Assembly (NCBI RefSeq): GCF_000828085.3
Contig: NZ_JXCA02000030.1
Span: 278,193 to 342,192 of the forward strand
Direction: 5' to 3'
From: Scytonema tolypothrichoides VB-61278
GTDB lineage: Bacteria; Cyanobacteriota; Cyanobacteriia; Cyanobacteriales; Nostocaceae
DNA: 64,000 nucleotides
Shown: in pieces, positions 55,836-64,000 of the stretch
Numbering within the stretch: the first letter of the stretch is position 1
Layout of the letters: the number at the start of each line of letters is the position of its first letter
The notes under the pieces: model-generated
What the model was told of the DNA's origin: nothing
Databases searched by the model: none
What the model saw: the letters and a program-made list of their open reading frames with translations, nothing else
Translations under genes and position numbers: made by a program

Positions 55836-56282
55836 TCACTCTAAAACTTCGCAACTCCCACCTGCTGCCTCAATTTTGCTACGAGCTGTACCTGTAAAAG
55901 CTGCCGCTTGCACCTTGAGGGGAACGCTCAATTCCCCATCCCCTAAAATCTTCAAAGGTCCTCGACTAGCAGTAAGGATACCTGCTTCTTTTAACGAGGT
56001 GAGTGTGACTTCTGTATTTGCAGGGAGGGAGGCTAGCTTTTCTACATTAATCGTAGTGTACTTCTTAGGATTAACCAGAGGGAAGCCCTTTAACTTGGGT
56101 ATCCGGCGGTACAATGGCTGTTGACCACCTTCAAAACCAGGTCTTGTACTGCTGCCAGAACGGGCTTTTTGACCACGCATACCCTTACCAGCACTAGCAC
56201 CTTGACCGGCTGAAACACCCCTACCTAAACGACGGGGACGTTTTTTAGAGCCTTTTTGAGGACGAACATCGGTTAGTCTCAT
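55836..56282 (-). CDS. rplO: 50S ribosomal protein L15
   Basis: L15 of 148 aa. [33 protein letters not shown] at the N-terminus is diagnostic. Confidence 0.96.
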   Translation of the reverse strand: MRLTDVRPQKGSKKRPRRLGRGVSAGQGASAGKGMRGQKARSGSSTRPGFEGGQQPLYRRIPKLKGFPLVNPKKYTTINVEKLASLPANTEVTLTSLKEAGILTASRGPLKILGDGELSVPLKVQAAAFTGTARSKIEAAGGSCEVLE

Positions 56283-56302
56283 AAAAAAACCTTGTGTAAA
56301 AT

Positions 56303-56770
56303 TTAATCATTTATCATTCGTGAGCCACTGCGGTGGTGAGGCAGGGTAGTTAGTCCGTCCCTACAGGAGAGTTTCCTGCACCTTGGTGACTGGCGTAAGC
56401 GCAAAGCCTGCGCAGAGCGCATACCCGTAAGGGTCTTGGGGAGGACAGTGCCGGGCGTAGTCGTCGAGGTCTTGGGGGTTTCCCCCATGAGCGACCTCCG
56501 TTAGGGTTTCCCGACCGTCGCGCACCTGTCCGTTGAGGCAGTGCGCCTTTGGGGTTAGCTGTTGTAACACCTGCCGTGGGTTGCCCCATAAGCGACAGAC
56601 AGCTGTGCATGGTCTGGCAGCCATCTAGCAAGTAGCTTTCATTCGCTTCAAGTATGCCTATCTCCTTCTGGAGACGCTGCTTTGTTGGCGCAAGAAGCCT
56701 CAGCAAAAATTGTGGGCGTCGCCGTGGTGGGGTGCAGGACATACACGTGCCAAAGGCATACCCTGAGGGT
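56303..56770. repeat. repeat-filled spacer between rpsE and rplO
   Basis: GC-rich mosaic with GGTGACTGGCGTAAGCGC (around 56383), GCATACCCGTAAGGGTC, and GACGCTGCTTTGTTGG (56671). A 130-codon open frame crosses it, but the sequence is repeat DNA. L30 (rpmD), which lies here in many bacteria, is absent as in other cyanobacteria. Confidence 0.8.
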
Positions 56771-56813
56771 CATTTGTCATTTCTATAAAAACAAAGCACT
56801 AAGGACAAATGAC

Positions 56814-57338
56814 TTAAATATAAAGATTCTCAACAGGAATGCCCCGGTCTTCGGCGACTTCTGCAAAAGTTCGCAGGGTAGATAGGGCATTAACTGCAGC
56901 TCTGGCATTATTGAGAGGATTGTTTGAACCAAGTTGCTTAGCTAGGATATTGCGAACTCCTGCTAATTCCAGTACTGTACGTACAGCACCACCAGCAATT
57001 ACTCCAGTACCAGGTGCTGCTGGTCGCATGATGACCTTGGCACCACCACCAATTCCATCAATTGGATGGGGGATAGAGTTGGATTTGGTCATGGGAATTT
57101 CAATGAGATGCTTTTTCCCATCAGCCACACCTTTTTTCACAGCACCAATTACATCTGAGGCTTTGCCTACTCCCACGCCAACTTGACCGCGTTCATTACC
57201 CACAACGACGATCGCGCGGAAGCTAAGTTTTTTACCTCCTTTTACAACTTTACTCACCCGTCGGATTTGGATAACCCGCTCTTGCCATGTGGTTTCTTCT
57301 TTTTTTGTACGGTTAGCTTTACGACGACCAGTTGCCAT
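56814..57338 (-). CDS. rpsE: 30S ribosomal protein S5
   Basis: S5 of 174 aa. [42 protein letters not shown] and [28 protein letters not shown] are diagnostic. Confidence 0.97.
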   Translation of the reverse strand: MATGRRKANRTKKEETTWQERVIQIRRVSKVVKGGKKLSFRAIVVVGNERGQVGVGVGKASDVIGAVKKGVADGKKHLIEIPMTKSNSIPHPIDGIGGGAKVIMRPAAPGTGVIAGGAVRTVLELAGVRNILAKQLGSNNPLNNARAAVNALSTLRTFAEVAEDRGIPVENLYI

Positions 57339-57354
57339 TTTAATTACCTCGTGT

Positions 57355-57560
57355 TAGAAGTCAATTGTCATTTGTCCTCGGTCATTTGTCTTTCTTTACT
57401 AATGAACGGCAGGTGACGCCAGGTGCTTCACTTGGGGAGACACGCCAGGTGCTACAAGTCGGCACAGCCGCGCAACGCACTGGCTCCCCAAGACCGTACT
57501 GGCTCCTGTAGCCTGTGGAACCCGTCCACCGCACTGCCTCCTCATGACTCATGAGCAATG
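57355..57560. repeat. repeat-filled spacer between rplR and rpsE
   Basis: TCATTTGTC-type repeats near 57360-57400, then a GC-rich interspersed block (GTGACGCCAGGTGC, CGCACTGGCTCC) up to about 57540. Confidence 0.7.
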
Positions 57561-57566
57561 ACTTAT

Positions 57567-57929
57567 TTAAAAATCCAAACCAGCTTCGCGAGCTGCTTCT
57601 GCTAGTGCTTTGACGCGTCCGTGGTAAAGGTTGCCACCTCGGTCAAAGACGACTTTGGTGATACCTTTTTCTAATGAGCGAACTGCAATCAATTTGCCAA
57701 CTTCCACCGAAGCTTGGCAGTTTGCGCCTGAAGCTAATTTTGATTTTAAGTCTGGTTCCAGAGTTGAGGCTGCAACCATTGTGTGATGATTAGTATCATC
57801 AATCACTTGAGCATAAATATGTTGGTGAGAGCGAAATATAGCTAACCGTGGACGGTCAGAAGAACCATCAACTTTACCACGAATGCGTCTACGGCGACGT
57901 TCCCTTGATTCTTTACGAGTCTGTTTCAT
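57567..57929 (-). CDS. rplR: 50S ribosomal protein L18
   Basis: L18 of 120 aa, binding 5S r[25 protein letters not shown] and [23 protein letters not shown] are diagnostic. Confidence 0.97.
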   Translation of the reverse strand: MKQTRKESRERRRRRIRGKVDGSSDRPRLAIFRSHQHIYAQVIDDTNHHTMVAASTLEPDLKSKLASGANCQASVEVGKLIAVRSLEKGITKVVFDRGGNLYHGRVKALAEAAREAGLDF

Positions 57930-57931
57930 TT

Positions 57932-58480
57932 TTACTTCTTGCCCTTACCACCAGTCTTACCAGCTTTACGTCTGACCATTTCACCCGCGTAACGAATACC
58001 TTTGCCTTTGTAAGGCTCTGGTGGGCGCACAGCACGAATTTTAGCTGCTGTGTTGCCTACCACTTCTTTGTCATAACCGCTGATAATAACGTTAGTATTA
58101 TTTTCAACTGCAAATTGAATTCCTTCTGGTGGAACGATTTGCACTTGATGGCTATAGCCCATGTTTAAAATCAGGTTGCGACCTTGAATTTGTGCCCGGT
58201 AGCCAACCCCTTGAATTTCCAAACGACGTTGAAACCCAATGGATACTCCCTCAACCATATTGGCAACTAAGGTGCGGCATAAACCGTGCATTTGGCGGGA
58301 CGTGCGAGATTCATCGCGACGGTTGACCTGCAATATTTCTCCTTCTTTGGAGACTATGACATGAGGAGGCAAATCGCGAGAAAGTTCGCCTTTTGGACCT
58401 TTTACGAGCACTTTTGTGCCATCAATGCTTACTTCCACCTTGGCGGGAACTGTAATTGGGCGTTTACCAATTCGAGACAT
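57932..58480 (-). CDS. rplF: 50S ribosomal protein L6
   Basis: L6 of 182 aa with [20 protein letters not shown], and the C-terminal [24 protein letters not shown]. It lies 2 nt before rplR. Confidence 0.97.
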   Translation of the reverse strand: MSRIGKRPITVPAKVEVSIDGTKVLVKGPKGELSRDLPPHVIVSKEGEILQVNRRDESRTSRQMHGLCRTLVANMVEGVSIGFQRRLEIQGVGYRAQIQGRNLILNMGYSHQVQIVPPEGIQFAVENNTNVIISGYDKEVVGNTAAKIRAVRPPEPYKGKGIRYAGEMVRRKAGKTGGKGKK

Positions 58481-58486
58481 AACTTT

Positions 58487-58570
58487 GTTGTCCTTTGTCT
58501 AAAGTTATTTGTCCTTTGTCTAAAGTTATTTGTCTTTTCTTTACTGATGACAAATGACCAATGACTCATG
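58487..58570. repeat. short tandem repeats between rpsH and rplF
   Basis: Three tandem units of TTGTCCTTTGTCTAAAGTTA type, then TGACCAATGACTCATGAC repeats. Confidence 0.75.
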
Positions 58571-58578
58571 ACTAATGA

Positions 58579-58980
58579 CTACCAAACGTAGCACAGTACT
58601 TCACCACCCAAGTTCTGACGCCGTGCTTCTCGGTCAGTCATAATGCCACTAGATGTAGAAATAATGGCAATACCGATACCGCCTAGTACTCTTGGTAGTT
58701 CTTTTCTATTGGAGTAAACACGCAAACCTGGTTTACTCACCCGCTTGAGGGTGGTAATCAGAGGTTGGCGATTTTTACCCTTGTATTTCAAGGAAATCAC
58801 CAAATTGCGCGCCACTCCTTCTCCTGCTTCTTCAAACTCACCAATAAAGCCTTCTTCGCGCAGCACTTTTGCGATGCTACGAGTCATTTTAGTGGATGGC
58901 ACTTGTGTTGTTTGATGCCGCGCCATATTCGCATTGCGGATGCGCGTGAGCATATCTGCAATTGTGTCGTTAACCGCCAT
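58579..58980 (-). CDS. rpsH: 30S ribosomal protein S8
   Basis: S8 of 133 aa, a 16S rRNA central-domain binder. [20 protein letters not shown] and [27 protein letters not shown] are diagnostic. Confidence 0.97.
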   Translation of the reverse strand: MAVNDTIADMLTRIRNANMARHQTTQVPSTKMTRSIAKVLREEGFIGEFEEAGEGVARNLVISLKYKGKNRQPLITTLKRVSKPGLRVYSNRKELPRVLGGIGIAIISTSSGIMTDREARRQNLGGEVLCYVW

Positions 58981-59000
58981 CGTTTCCTCTTTAGATGAAC

Positions 59001-59546
59001 TTATTGATCCCGAAAGGGCATTCCCATTTCTTTAAGTAAGGCGCGACCCTCTTCGTCAGTCTTTGCTGTGGTGATAATAGAAATATCCATACCACGAATT
59101 TGGTCAATGCTGTCATACTCAATTTCTGGAAAAATGAGTTGCTCTCTGACACCTAGAGTATAATTGCCGCGACCATCAAAGCTTTTGGGACTAATACCGC
59201 GAAAGTCCCGGATTCTTGGTAGTGACAGATTGATGAGACGGTCAAGAAAGGAATACATTCTTTCGCTTCTTAAGGTGACCATGATACCAACTGGCATACC
59301 TTGACGAATTTTGAAGCCAGCGATTGCCTTTTTCGCCCGCGTTACCACCGGTTTTTGACCAGTAATTGTTGCAATCTCGGTCAAAGACGCTTCCAACGCT
59401 TTCGCATTTTGAGATGCTTCCCCCAATCCCCGGTTAACAGTGACTTTTACCAACTTCGGCACTTGATGAATGTTGGAGTACTGAAACTGTTGCATCAGTT
59501 TGGGGACAATTGTTTCTTGGTATAAAGTTTTCAGTCTTGTTGCCAT
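59001..59546 (-). CDS. rplE: 50S ribosomal protein L5
   Basis: L5 of 181 aa, a 5S rRNA-binding protein. [40 protein letters not shown] and [20 protein letters not shown] are diagnostic. Confidence 0.97.
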   Translation of the reverse strand: MATRLKTLYQETIVPKLMQQFQYSNIHQVPKLVKVTVNRGLGEASQNAKALEASLTEIATITGQKPVVTRAKKAIAGFKIRQGMPVGIMVTLRSERMYSFLDRLINLSLPRIRDFRGISPKSFDGRGNYTLGVREQLIFPEIEYDSIDQIRGMDISIITTAKTDEEGRALLKEMGMPFRDQ

Positions 59547-59569
59547 AGTTTTTGTTCTTTTTATCCCTG

Positions 59570-59770
59570 GTCTTGGTCAGGGATTATTGTCCTTACTCTT
59601 TCTCTATTGTCTTTTGTTTTTTTACTAATGACCAATGATCTTCTGGGTTCACCACTTAACGCCGGTGTGCTACCTTACGCTATGGGAAGCCTGTTAATGG
59701 GCGTTTAAGCCTGTGAAACTTTAGCCAAACATTGGCTCTTTTATGCTGCCAGACTTGTCCACCGCAGCTT
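59570..59770. repeat. repeat-filled spacer between rplX and rplE
   Basis: TTACTAATGACCAATGATC repeats and a GC-rich block with GCTACCTTACGCTATGGGAAGC (split repeat) around 59668-59690. Confidence 0.7.
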
Positions 59771-59774
59771 GTCA

Positions 59775-60128
59775 CTATTGATCTATGATTTCGCCAGTTT
59801 TCTTAAGCATCCTAACTTTCTTACCTTCTGCAGTGAAAGTGTAGGAGATCCGACTGGCAACATTTTGCTTGGTGGAATAGAGCATGACGTTGGAACTGTG
59901 GATTGGATATTCCTGAGTCACAATACGCCCAGATTCACCTTCTTGCTGAGGTTTGACGTGCTTGGTTTTGATATTTACACCTTTGACAAGCACTTTACTT
60001 TCTTGGGGAATTGCTTTGATAATTTCTCCAACTTTGCCTTTATCTTTTCCAGCAATCACTTGCACGGTATCCCCGGTTTTGACGTGCATTTTGAAAAATC
60101 TAGGTTGATCTTTCTTTTTGTTTGCCAT
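59775..60128 (-). CDS. rplX: 50S ribosomal protein L24
   Basis: L24 of 117 aa. [24 protein letters not shown] is the KOW motif and [19 protein letters not shown] follows. It overlaps rplN by one base. An antisense open frame of 176 codons here is a shadow. Confidence 0.97.
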   Translation of the reverse strand: MANKKKDQPRFFKMHVKTGDTVQVIAGKDKGKVGEIIKAIPQESKVLVKGVNIKTKHVKPQQEGESGRIVTQEYPIHSSNVMLYSTKQNVASRISYTFTAEGKKVRMLKKTGEIIDQ

Positions 60129-60496
60129 TACAGCACCTCCGGAGCCAGAGAAACAATTTTAGTAAAGTTTTTATCACGTAGTTCTCGTGCTACTGGTCCG
60201 AAAACCCGTGTTCCTTTGGGGTTACCATCTTTGTTGATGATCACTGCGGCATTATCGTCAAAACGAATACTCATACCACTATCTCGATGGGTATTATGAC
60301 GGGTGCGGACAATGACTGCTTCTACAACATCAGACTTTTTCACAGCCATATTCGGCTGAGCGTCTTTAACAACAGCGATGATTCGATCGCCTATGAAGCC
60401 GTAACGACGGTTACCTGCTCCTAATACGCGGATGCACATGAGTTTACGGGCACCGCTATTATCTGCAACATTAAGGTAAGTTTGGGGCTGAATCAC
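60128..60496 (-). CDS. rplN: 50S ribosomal protein L14
   Basis: L14 of 122 aa. [26 protein letters not shown] and [28 protein letters not shown] are diagnostic. Confidence 0.97.
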   Translation of the reverse strand: MIQPQTYLNVADNSGARKLMCIRVLGAGNRRYGFIGDRIIAVVKDAQPNMAVKKSDVVEAVIVRTRHNTHRDSGMSIRFDDNAAVIINKDGNPKGTRVFGPVARELRDKNFTKIVSLAPEVL

Positions 60497-60543
60497 AATC
60501 GTTTTTCCTTTGTGTGTTGTTAGCTACCTAACAACTATATGGT

Positions 60544-60792
60544 TTAGCTATCTTTGGTAGTCAAGATTTCTGTGACTTTCCAGCGTTTAGTTTTACTCAG
60601 GGGTCGCGTTTCCTGAATGCGAACGCGATCGCCTATTTTGCACTGATTGTCTTCGTCGTGCACCTTATAGCGCTGGGTGTTTACGACAATTTTGCCGTAT
60701 TTTGGATGAGGTGCGCGGTTTTCGATGGCGACTACCACCGTTTTTTGCATTTTGTCGCTTACGACCAAGCCAACTCGTTCTTTTACTGCCAT
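60544..60792 (-). CDS. rpsQ: 30S ribosomal protein S17
   Basis: S17 of 82 aa. [30 protein letters not shown] and [20 protein letters not shown] are diagnostic. It follows rpmC by 6 nt. Confidence 0.97.
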   Translation of the reverse strand: MAVKERVGLVVSDKMQKTVVVAIENRAPHPKYGKIVVNTQRYKVHDEDNQCKIGDRVRIQETRPLSKTKRWKVTEILTTKDS

Positions 60793-60798
60793 AATCTC

Positions 60799-61029
60799 CT
60801 ACTCTGTTTCTTTCGCGGGTTGACTTGATAAAGCGCGTTTGCGCTCTGCTTCTACAGTCATTAGTTGAGCCAGACGGTGGCGAGCGTGTTTAAACAGATG
60901 GGGTTTGTCTAACTGTCTGGTTGCTTGTTGCAAGCGCAACTGAAAAAGTTGCTTTTTGACAGCGATAATCTCCTGCCCTAGTTGTTCGTCAGTTAAAACT
61001 CTTGCTTCTGAAATTTTGGGAAGAGGCAT
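60799..61029 (-). CDS. rpmC: 50S ribosomal protein L29
   Basis: L29 of 76 aa. [38 protein letters not shown] is typical of the cyanobacterial form; it sits next to the nascent-chain exit. Confidence 0.95.
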   Translation of the reverse strand: MPLPKISEARVLTDEQLGQEIIAVKKQLFQLRLQQATRQLDKPHLFKHARHRLAQLMTVEAERKRALSSQPAKETE

Positions 61030-61032
61030 AAC

Positions 61033-61458
61033 CTACACCTGTGATTGCTCTTGTGAGCGCGCAATGAACTTAGTTTTGATGGGTAATTTGAAAGCAGCCA
61101 AACGCATTGCTTCGCGAGCAATTTCTTCGGAAACGCCTGCAATTTCAAATAAAATTCGTCCTGGTTTTACGACTGCTACCCAGAACTCAGGTGAACCCTT
61201 ACCTGAACCCATCCGGGTTTCTGCTGGACGCATAGTAACTGGTTTATCAGGAAAAATCCGAATCCAGATTTTCCCACCCCGGCGGATGTAACGAGTCATT
61301 GCCCGACGAGAAGCCTCAATTTGACGAGAGGTGATCCAGCAGGGTTCTAAAGCTTGCAAAGCAAAATCCCCAAAGTTCAGGTCGCTACCCCGATGGGCTA
61401 GACCATTCATCCGTCCGCGCTGTTGTTTGCGGAATTTCGTTCTTCTTGGACTTAGCAT
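61033..61458 (-). CDS. rplP: 50S ribosomal protein L16
   Basis: L16 of 141 aa. [49 protein letters not shown] are diagnostic. It ends 3 nt before rpmC. Confidence 0.97.
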   Translation of the reverse strand: MLSPRRTKFRKQQRGRMNGLAHRGSDLNFGDFALQALEPCWITSRQIEASRRAMTRYIRRGGKIWIRIFPDKPVTMRPAETRMGSGKGSPEFWVAVVKPGRILFEIAGVSEEIAREAMRLAAFKLPIKTKFIARSQEQSQV

Positions 61459-61519
61459 GATGTGTCAAAAGTTAAAAGTCAAAAGTGAAGGTAACAAGTC
61501 AAAAGCTAATGACTAATAA

Positions 61520-62302
61520 CTATCCTTCATTTGATCGGTCTTCAAATTGCTGGCGACGGCGTTGTTGACGGCGAGATGGGGGGCGATCGCGGTCACGATC
61601 ACCACGGTCGCGATCACCGCGACCCGTTGCTGGGGGAGGAGTTTGTTCCTGTCCAGGAATAATTTCTCCTTTAAACACCCACACTTTAATCCCGAGAATT
61701 CCGTAAACAGTTTTTGCTGTACAGTATGCGTAATCAATGTCAGCCCGTAAGGTGTGTAAAGGCACTCTACCTTCACGAGTCCACTCTGTCCGGGCAATTT
61801 CTGCGCCGTTGAGCCGTCCGCTGACTTGAATTTTGATTCCTTGTATGCCAGCGCGTTGGGCACGTTGAATGGCTTGCCGTACTACCCGCCGGAAGGAAAC
61901 GCGGCGTTCGAGTTGTTGAGCGATGTATTCAGAAATGAGGTAAGCATCAGCATCAACTCGTTGGACTTCAACAACGTTAATGCGAATTTGGCGATTGCTT
62001 CCCAACAATTGCTGGAGACCAGTGCGTAGAGATTCAATTCCTTGTCCGCCTCGACCTACGACAACGCCAGGTCGAGCTGTACGTACTTCTAAATCAATTT
62101 GATCTGCTTTACGATCAATCCGCACTTCTGAAATTCCAGCGTTGTTTTGTGCGTATCTACCCAGTTTTTGTTCTATATACTCACGAAGTTTGTGGTCTTC
62201 TTGTAAAAGTTCTGGATAGCGGCTAGGGTCAGCAAACCACCGGGATTGATGCTCTTGGGTCACTCCCAAGCGAAAACCTACTGGATGTATCTTCTGTCCC
62301 AC
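61520..62302 (-). CDS. rpsC: 30S ribosomal protein S3 with Arg/Asp-rich tail
   Basis: S3 of 260 aa. [20 protein letters not shown], the KH-type domain [18 protein letters not shown] and [30 protein letters not shown] are diagnostic. The last about 35 residues ([20 protein letters not shown] and on) are an Arg/Asp/Gln-rich low-complexity extension whose DNA includes a GCGATCGC and a CGGTCACGATCACC-type repeat. Confidence 0.97.
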   Translation of the reverse strand: MGQKIHPVGFRLGVTQEHQSRWFADPSRYPELLQEDHKLREYIEQKLGRYAQNNAGISEVRIDRKADQIDLEVRTARPGVVVGRGGQGIESLRTGLQQLLGSNRQIRINVVEVQRVDADAYLISEYIAQQLERRVSFRRVVRQAIQRAQRAGIQGIKIQVSGRLNGAEIARTEWTREGRVPLHTLRADIDYAYCTAKTVYGILGIKVWVFKGEIIPGQEQTPPPATGRGDRDRGDRDRDRPPSRRQQRRRQQFEDRSNEG

Positions 62303-62355
62303 AAATGCTTCCTCTAAACAAAAATTCTTCTGTGTACCTGTACGCTATTTTTTAT

Positions 62356-62718
62356 TTATTTAGCTGCGGCGGTCTCAGCAGCGACAGCCACAGTAATATG
62401 ACACGTCGGCTTGCGAATTTGGTAAGCACGACCTTGCGCCCTTGGCTGGAACCGTTTAAGCACAGGGCCTTGATCGGCTTGAGCTTTAGTAATCACAAGC
62501 TTTGCTCTGTCTAGCCCAGCGTTGTGTTCAGCATTCGCTGCGGCGCTTCTGAGAAGCTTCAATACTGGCTCGCAGGAGCGATAGGGCATAAATTCTAGAA
62601 TAATCAGGGCTTCTCGGTAAGACCGTCCTCGTATTTGGTCAAGTACGCGACGCACTTTATAAGGTGACATACGTACATAACGGGCGATCGCTTTTACTTC
62701 ATTCGTCTCTGTTGCCAT
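62356..62718 (-). CDS. rplV: 50S ribosomal protein L22
   Basis: L22 of 120 aa at most, tunnel-lining protein. [31 protein letters not shown] and [35 protein letters not shown] are diagnostic. The ATG at 62718 is preferred to the one at 62739. Confidence 0.97.
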   Translation of the reverse strand: MATETNEVKAIARYVRMSPYKVRRVLDQIRGRSYREALIILEFMPYRSCEPVLKLLRSAAANAEHNAGLDRAKLVITKAQADQGPVLKRFQPRAQGRAYQIRKPTCHITVAVAAETAAAK

Positions 62719-62739
62719 AGTTTTCTCCGTCTTAGTCAT

Positions 62740-62830
62740 TAGGAGGCAGTGCTCGACTAGGGTTCCACAGGCTACAGTACCTGCCGTTCATTAGTCATTA
62801 GTCATCTACTAAACCACTAGTGACTAATAA
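62740..62830. repeat. short repeat spacer between rpsS and rplV
   Basis: Contains TTAGTCATTAG heptamers and the GGTTCCACAGGCTACAG block that recurs near 57508. Confidence 0.6.
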
Positions 62831-62837
62831 CTGATAA

Positions 62838-63116
62838 CTATCTACCTGCTTTTTTGTCACTTTTAGCGTGACCCCTATAAGTGCGCGTGGGGGCGAACTC
62901 ACCCAGTTTATGTCCTACCATCTGGTCACTGATGAAAATGGGAACGTGTTGGCGTCCGTTATGAACTGCGATAGTATGACCTACCATCAGAGGCAAAATT
63001 GTCGAAGCCCGTGACCAAGTTTTAATAACTTCCTTTTTATTGGCGTCATTGAGCCTTTCAATTTTTGTTAGCAGATGATCCGCAACAAAAGGACCTTTTT
63101 TAAGAGAGCGACCCAT
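62838..63116 (-). CDS. rpsS: 30S ribosomal protein S19
   Basis: S19 of 92 aa. [20 protein letters not shown], and [47 protein letters not shown] are diagnostic. Confidence 0.97.
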   Translation of the reverse strand: MGRSLKKGPFVADHLLTKIERLNDANKKEVIKTWSRASTILPLMVGHTIAVHNGRQHVPIFISDQMVGHKLGEFAPTRTYRGHAKSDKKAGR

Positions 63117-63209
63117 AACTAGTTAACTTTGAGTGTTAAGGAATGAATTTTCGTTCTAAGTCTGGAGTGCTGAGTCAAAGAGTTCTATTGACTCAACACT
63201 CGGTACTGA

Positions 63210-64000
63210 TTAAGATTCACGACCGCCACGACCGCGCTTAGAAGATTTGCGGCGACGACGCACAATAAACTTGCTGCTGGCTTTCTTGGGTTTACGTGTC
63301 TTCAAACCTAAAGCAGGTTTACCCCAAGGTGTGACAGGTCCTGGTCTACCGATAGGTGCTCTACCTTCACCACCACCGTGTGGGTGGTCAACTGGGTTCA
63401 TCACACTACCTCTGACTTGAGGACGGCGACCTTTCCAGCGAGTTCTACCTGCTTTACCTGCGCTCAGGTTTCTGGCATCAAGATTACCGACTTGTCCGAT
63501 GGTGGCATAGCATTCACGACGGATCATCCGGACTTCTCCAGAAGGCAACTTGAGTGTTACGTAACTACCTTCTTTTGCGACAACTTGAGCAGTAGCACCA
63601 GCTGAGCGAACGATTTGACCGCCTTTACCCGGTTTCAATTCCACGTTGTGAACGCTGGTTCCCAAAGGAATGTTAGACAGAGGTAAAGCATTGCCATTTT
63701 CGATAGGAGAATCTGGACCAGCAATAACTGTTGTCCCTACTTTTAAACCGTTGGATTGAAGAATGTAACGCTTTTCGCCGTCTTCATATTGCAAAAGGGC
63801 AATCCGCGCGTTGCGGTTGGGGTCGTATTCAATAGCTGTCACTTTGGCCGGAATACCACGCTTATCTCTTTTAAAGTCGATAATGCGATACAGACGTTTG
63901 TGTCCACCGCCTCTGTGGCGAACAGTAATCCGTCCTTGATTATTTCTACCTTTGGCGCGATGCTTCGATACGGTTAGCGATTTTTCTGGCTCGGTTTTGG
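63210..64000 (-). CDS. rplB: 50S ribosomal protein L2 (N-terminus cut by window end)
   Basis: L2, near the peptidyl-transferase centre. The frame is open to the last base: the residues before the internal GTG at 63842 ([20 protein letters not shown], then [20 protein letters not shown]) are conserved L2, so the gene runs out of the window. The C-terminal [21 protein letters not shown] block holds the conserved His. About 25 N-terminal codons are missing. Confidence 0.97.
   Translation of the reverse strand, partial: KTEPEKSLTVSKHRAKGRNNQGRITVRHRGGGHKRLYRIIDFKRDKRGIPAKVTAIEYDPNRNARIALLQYEDGEKRYILQSNGLKVGTTVIAGPDSPIENGNALPLSNIPLGTSVHNVELKPGKGGQIVRSAGATAQVVAKEGSYVTLKLPSGEVRMIRRECYATIGQVGNLDARNLSAGKAGRTRWKGRRPQVRGSVMNPVDHPHGGGEGRAPIGRPGPVTPWGKPALGLKTRKPKKASSKFIVRRRRKSSKRGRGGRES

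Noticed and set aside
56350-56742. 130-codon open frame between rpsE and rplO
   Set aside because: It is translated repeat DNA (Cys/Arg/Pro-rich) overlapping several alternative frames.
59769-60299. 176-codon frame antisense to rplX/rplN
   Set aside because: Shadow of two certain ribosomal protein genes.
1-64000. tRNA or rRNA genes
   Set aside because: Scanning for T-loop patterns (GGTTCGAATCC and variants) on both strands gave no convincing cloverleaf; the GAGTTGAACC near 9928 is inside the group I intron.

Overview
The window comes from a filamentous, probably heterocyst-forming cyanobacterium of the Nostocales type (Scytonema/Tolypothrix/Calothrix-like). The evidence is petN (29-aa cytochrome b6f subunit), a CcmK carboxysome shell protein, the fbp-tal-zwf-opcA oxidative pentose phosphate cluster, a Psb32-like TPM protein, a spc operon without rpmD and rpsN, many HIP1 octamers (GCGATCGC), heptanucleotide short tandem repeats and a PEP-CTERM protein. 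The genus is an inference.

Layout. (1) 1-6837: an accessory, natural-product-like cluster on the + strand. It holds a 5'-truncated Leu/Phe-type dehydrogenase (ScyB-like), a ThDP-dependent ScyA/acetolactate-synthase-like enzyme, a KAS III-like ketosynthase with an intact Cys-His-Asn triad, an SRPBCC/cyclase-like protein, a UbiG-like methyltransferase, a frameshifted remnant of an HpaB-type aromatic hydroxylase, and an exported PEP-CTERM cupin. The ScyA/ScyB pair suggests acyloin-type coupling of aromatic 2-oxo acids, but the product is unknown. (2) 7059-8275: two decayed transposase fragments and a PPOX flavoprotein. (3) 8511-11202: a B12-dependent class II ribonucleotide reductase split by a 394-nt ORF-less group I intron directly after the Cys-Gly of the radical-cysteine motif NPCGE. 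(4) 11548-18989: a small conserved protein, a MITE-like element, an RRM protein, then fbp, tal, zwf and opcA. (5) 19303-30746: cobB, a PstS-like protein, a CYP110-like P450 coupled to a satellite ccmK, petN, a toxin-antitoxin pair flanked by a duplicated gene tail, a CHAT-protease/LamG-like fusion with an RHH protein, and the pntA-pntAB-pntB transhydrogenase operon. (6) 31449-39166: DUF2808, the rpmH-rnpA-PH-yidC-jag locus, and small membrane/envelope proteins. (7) 39202-45201 (minus): dapB and an NAD cluster (pncB, nadD, nrtR, a PchB-like lyase, nadE) with a palindromic operator candidate before pncB. (8) 45652-46036: a 50-aa conserved small ORF and two hairpin terminators. (9) 46100-64000 (minus): the S10-spc-alpha ribosomal superoperon from rplB (cut by the window end) through rpoA, rplQ, truA, rplM, rpsI, rpmE and prfA.

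A second theme is repeat invasion. GC-rich interspersed repeats and heptamer repeats fill many intergenic gaps, including several inside the ribosomal operon, and two short repeats sit in frame inside cobB. No tRNA, rRNA or CRISPR array was recognised. All assignments are by reading motifs; no database search was run.
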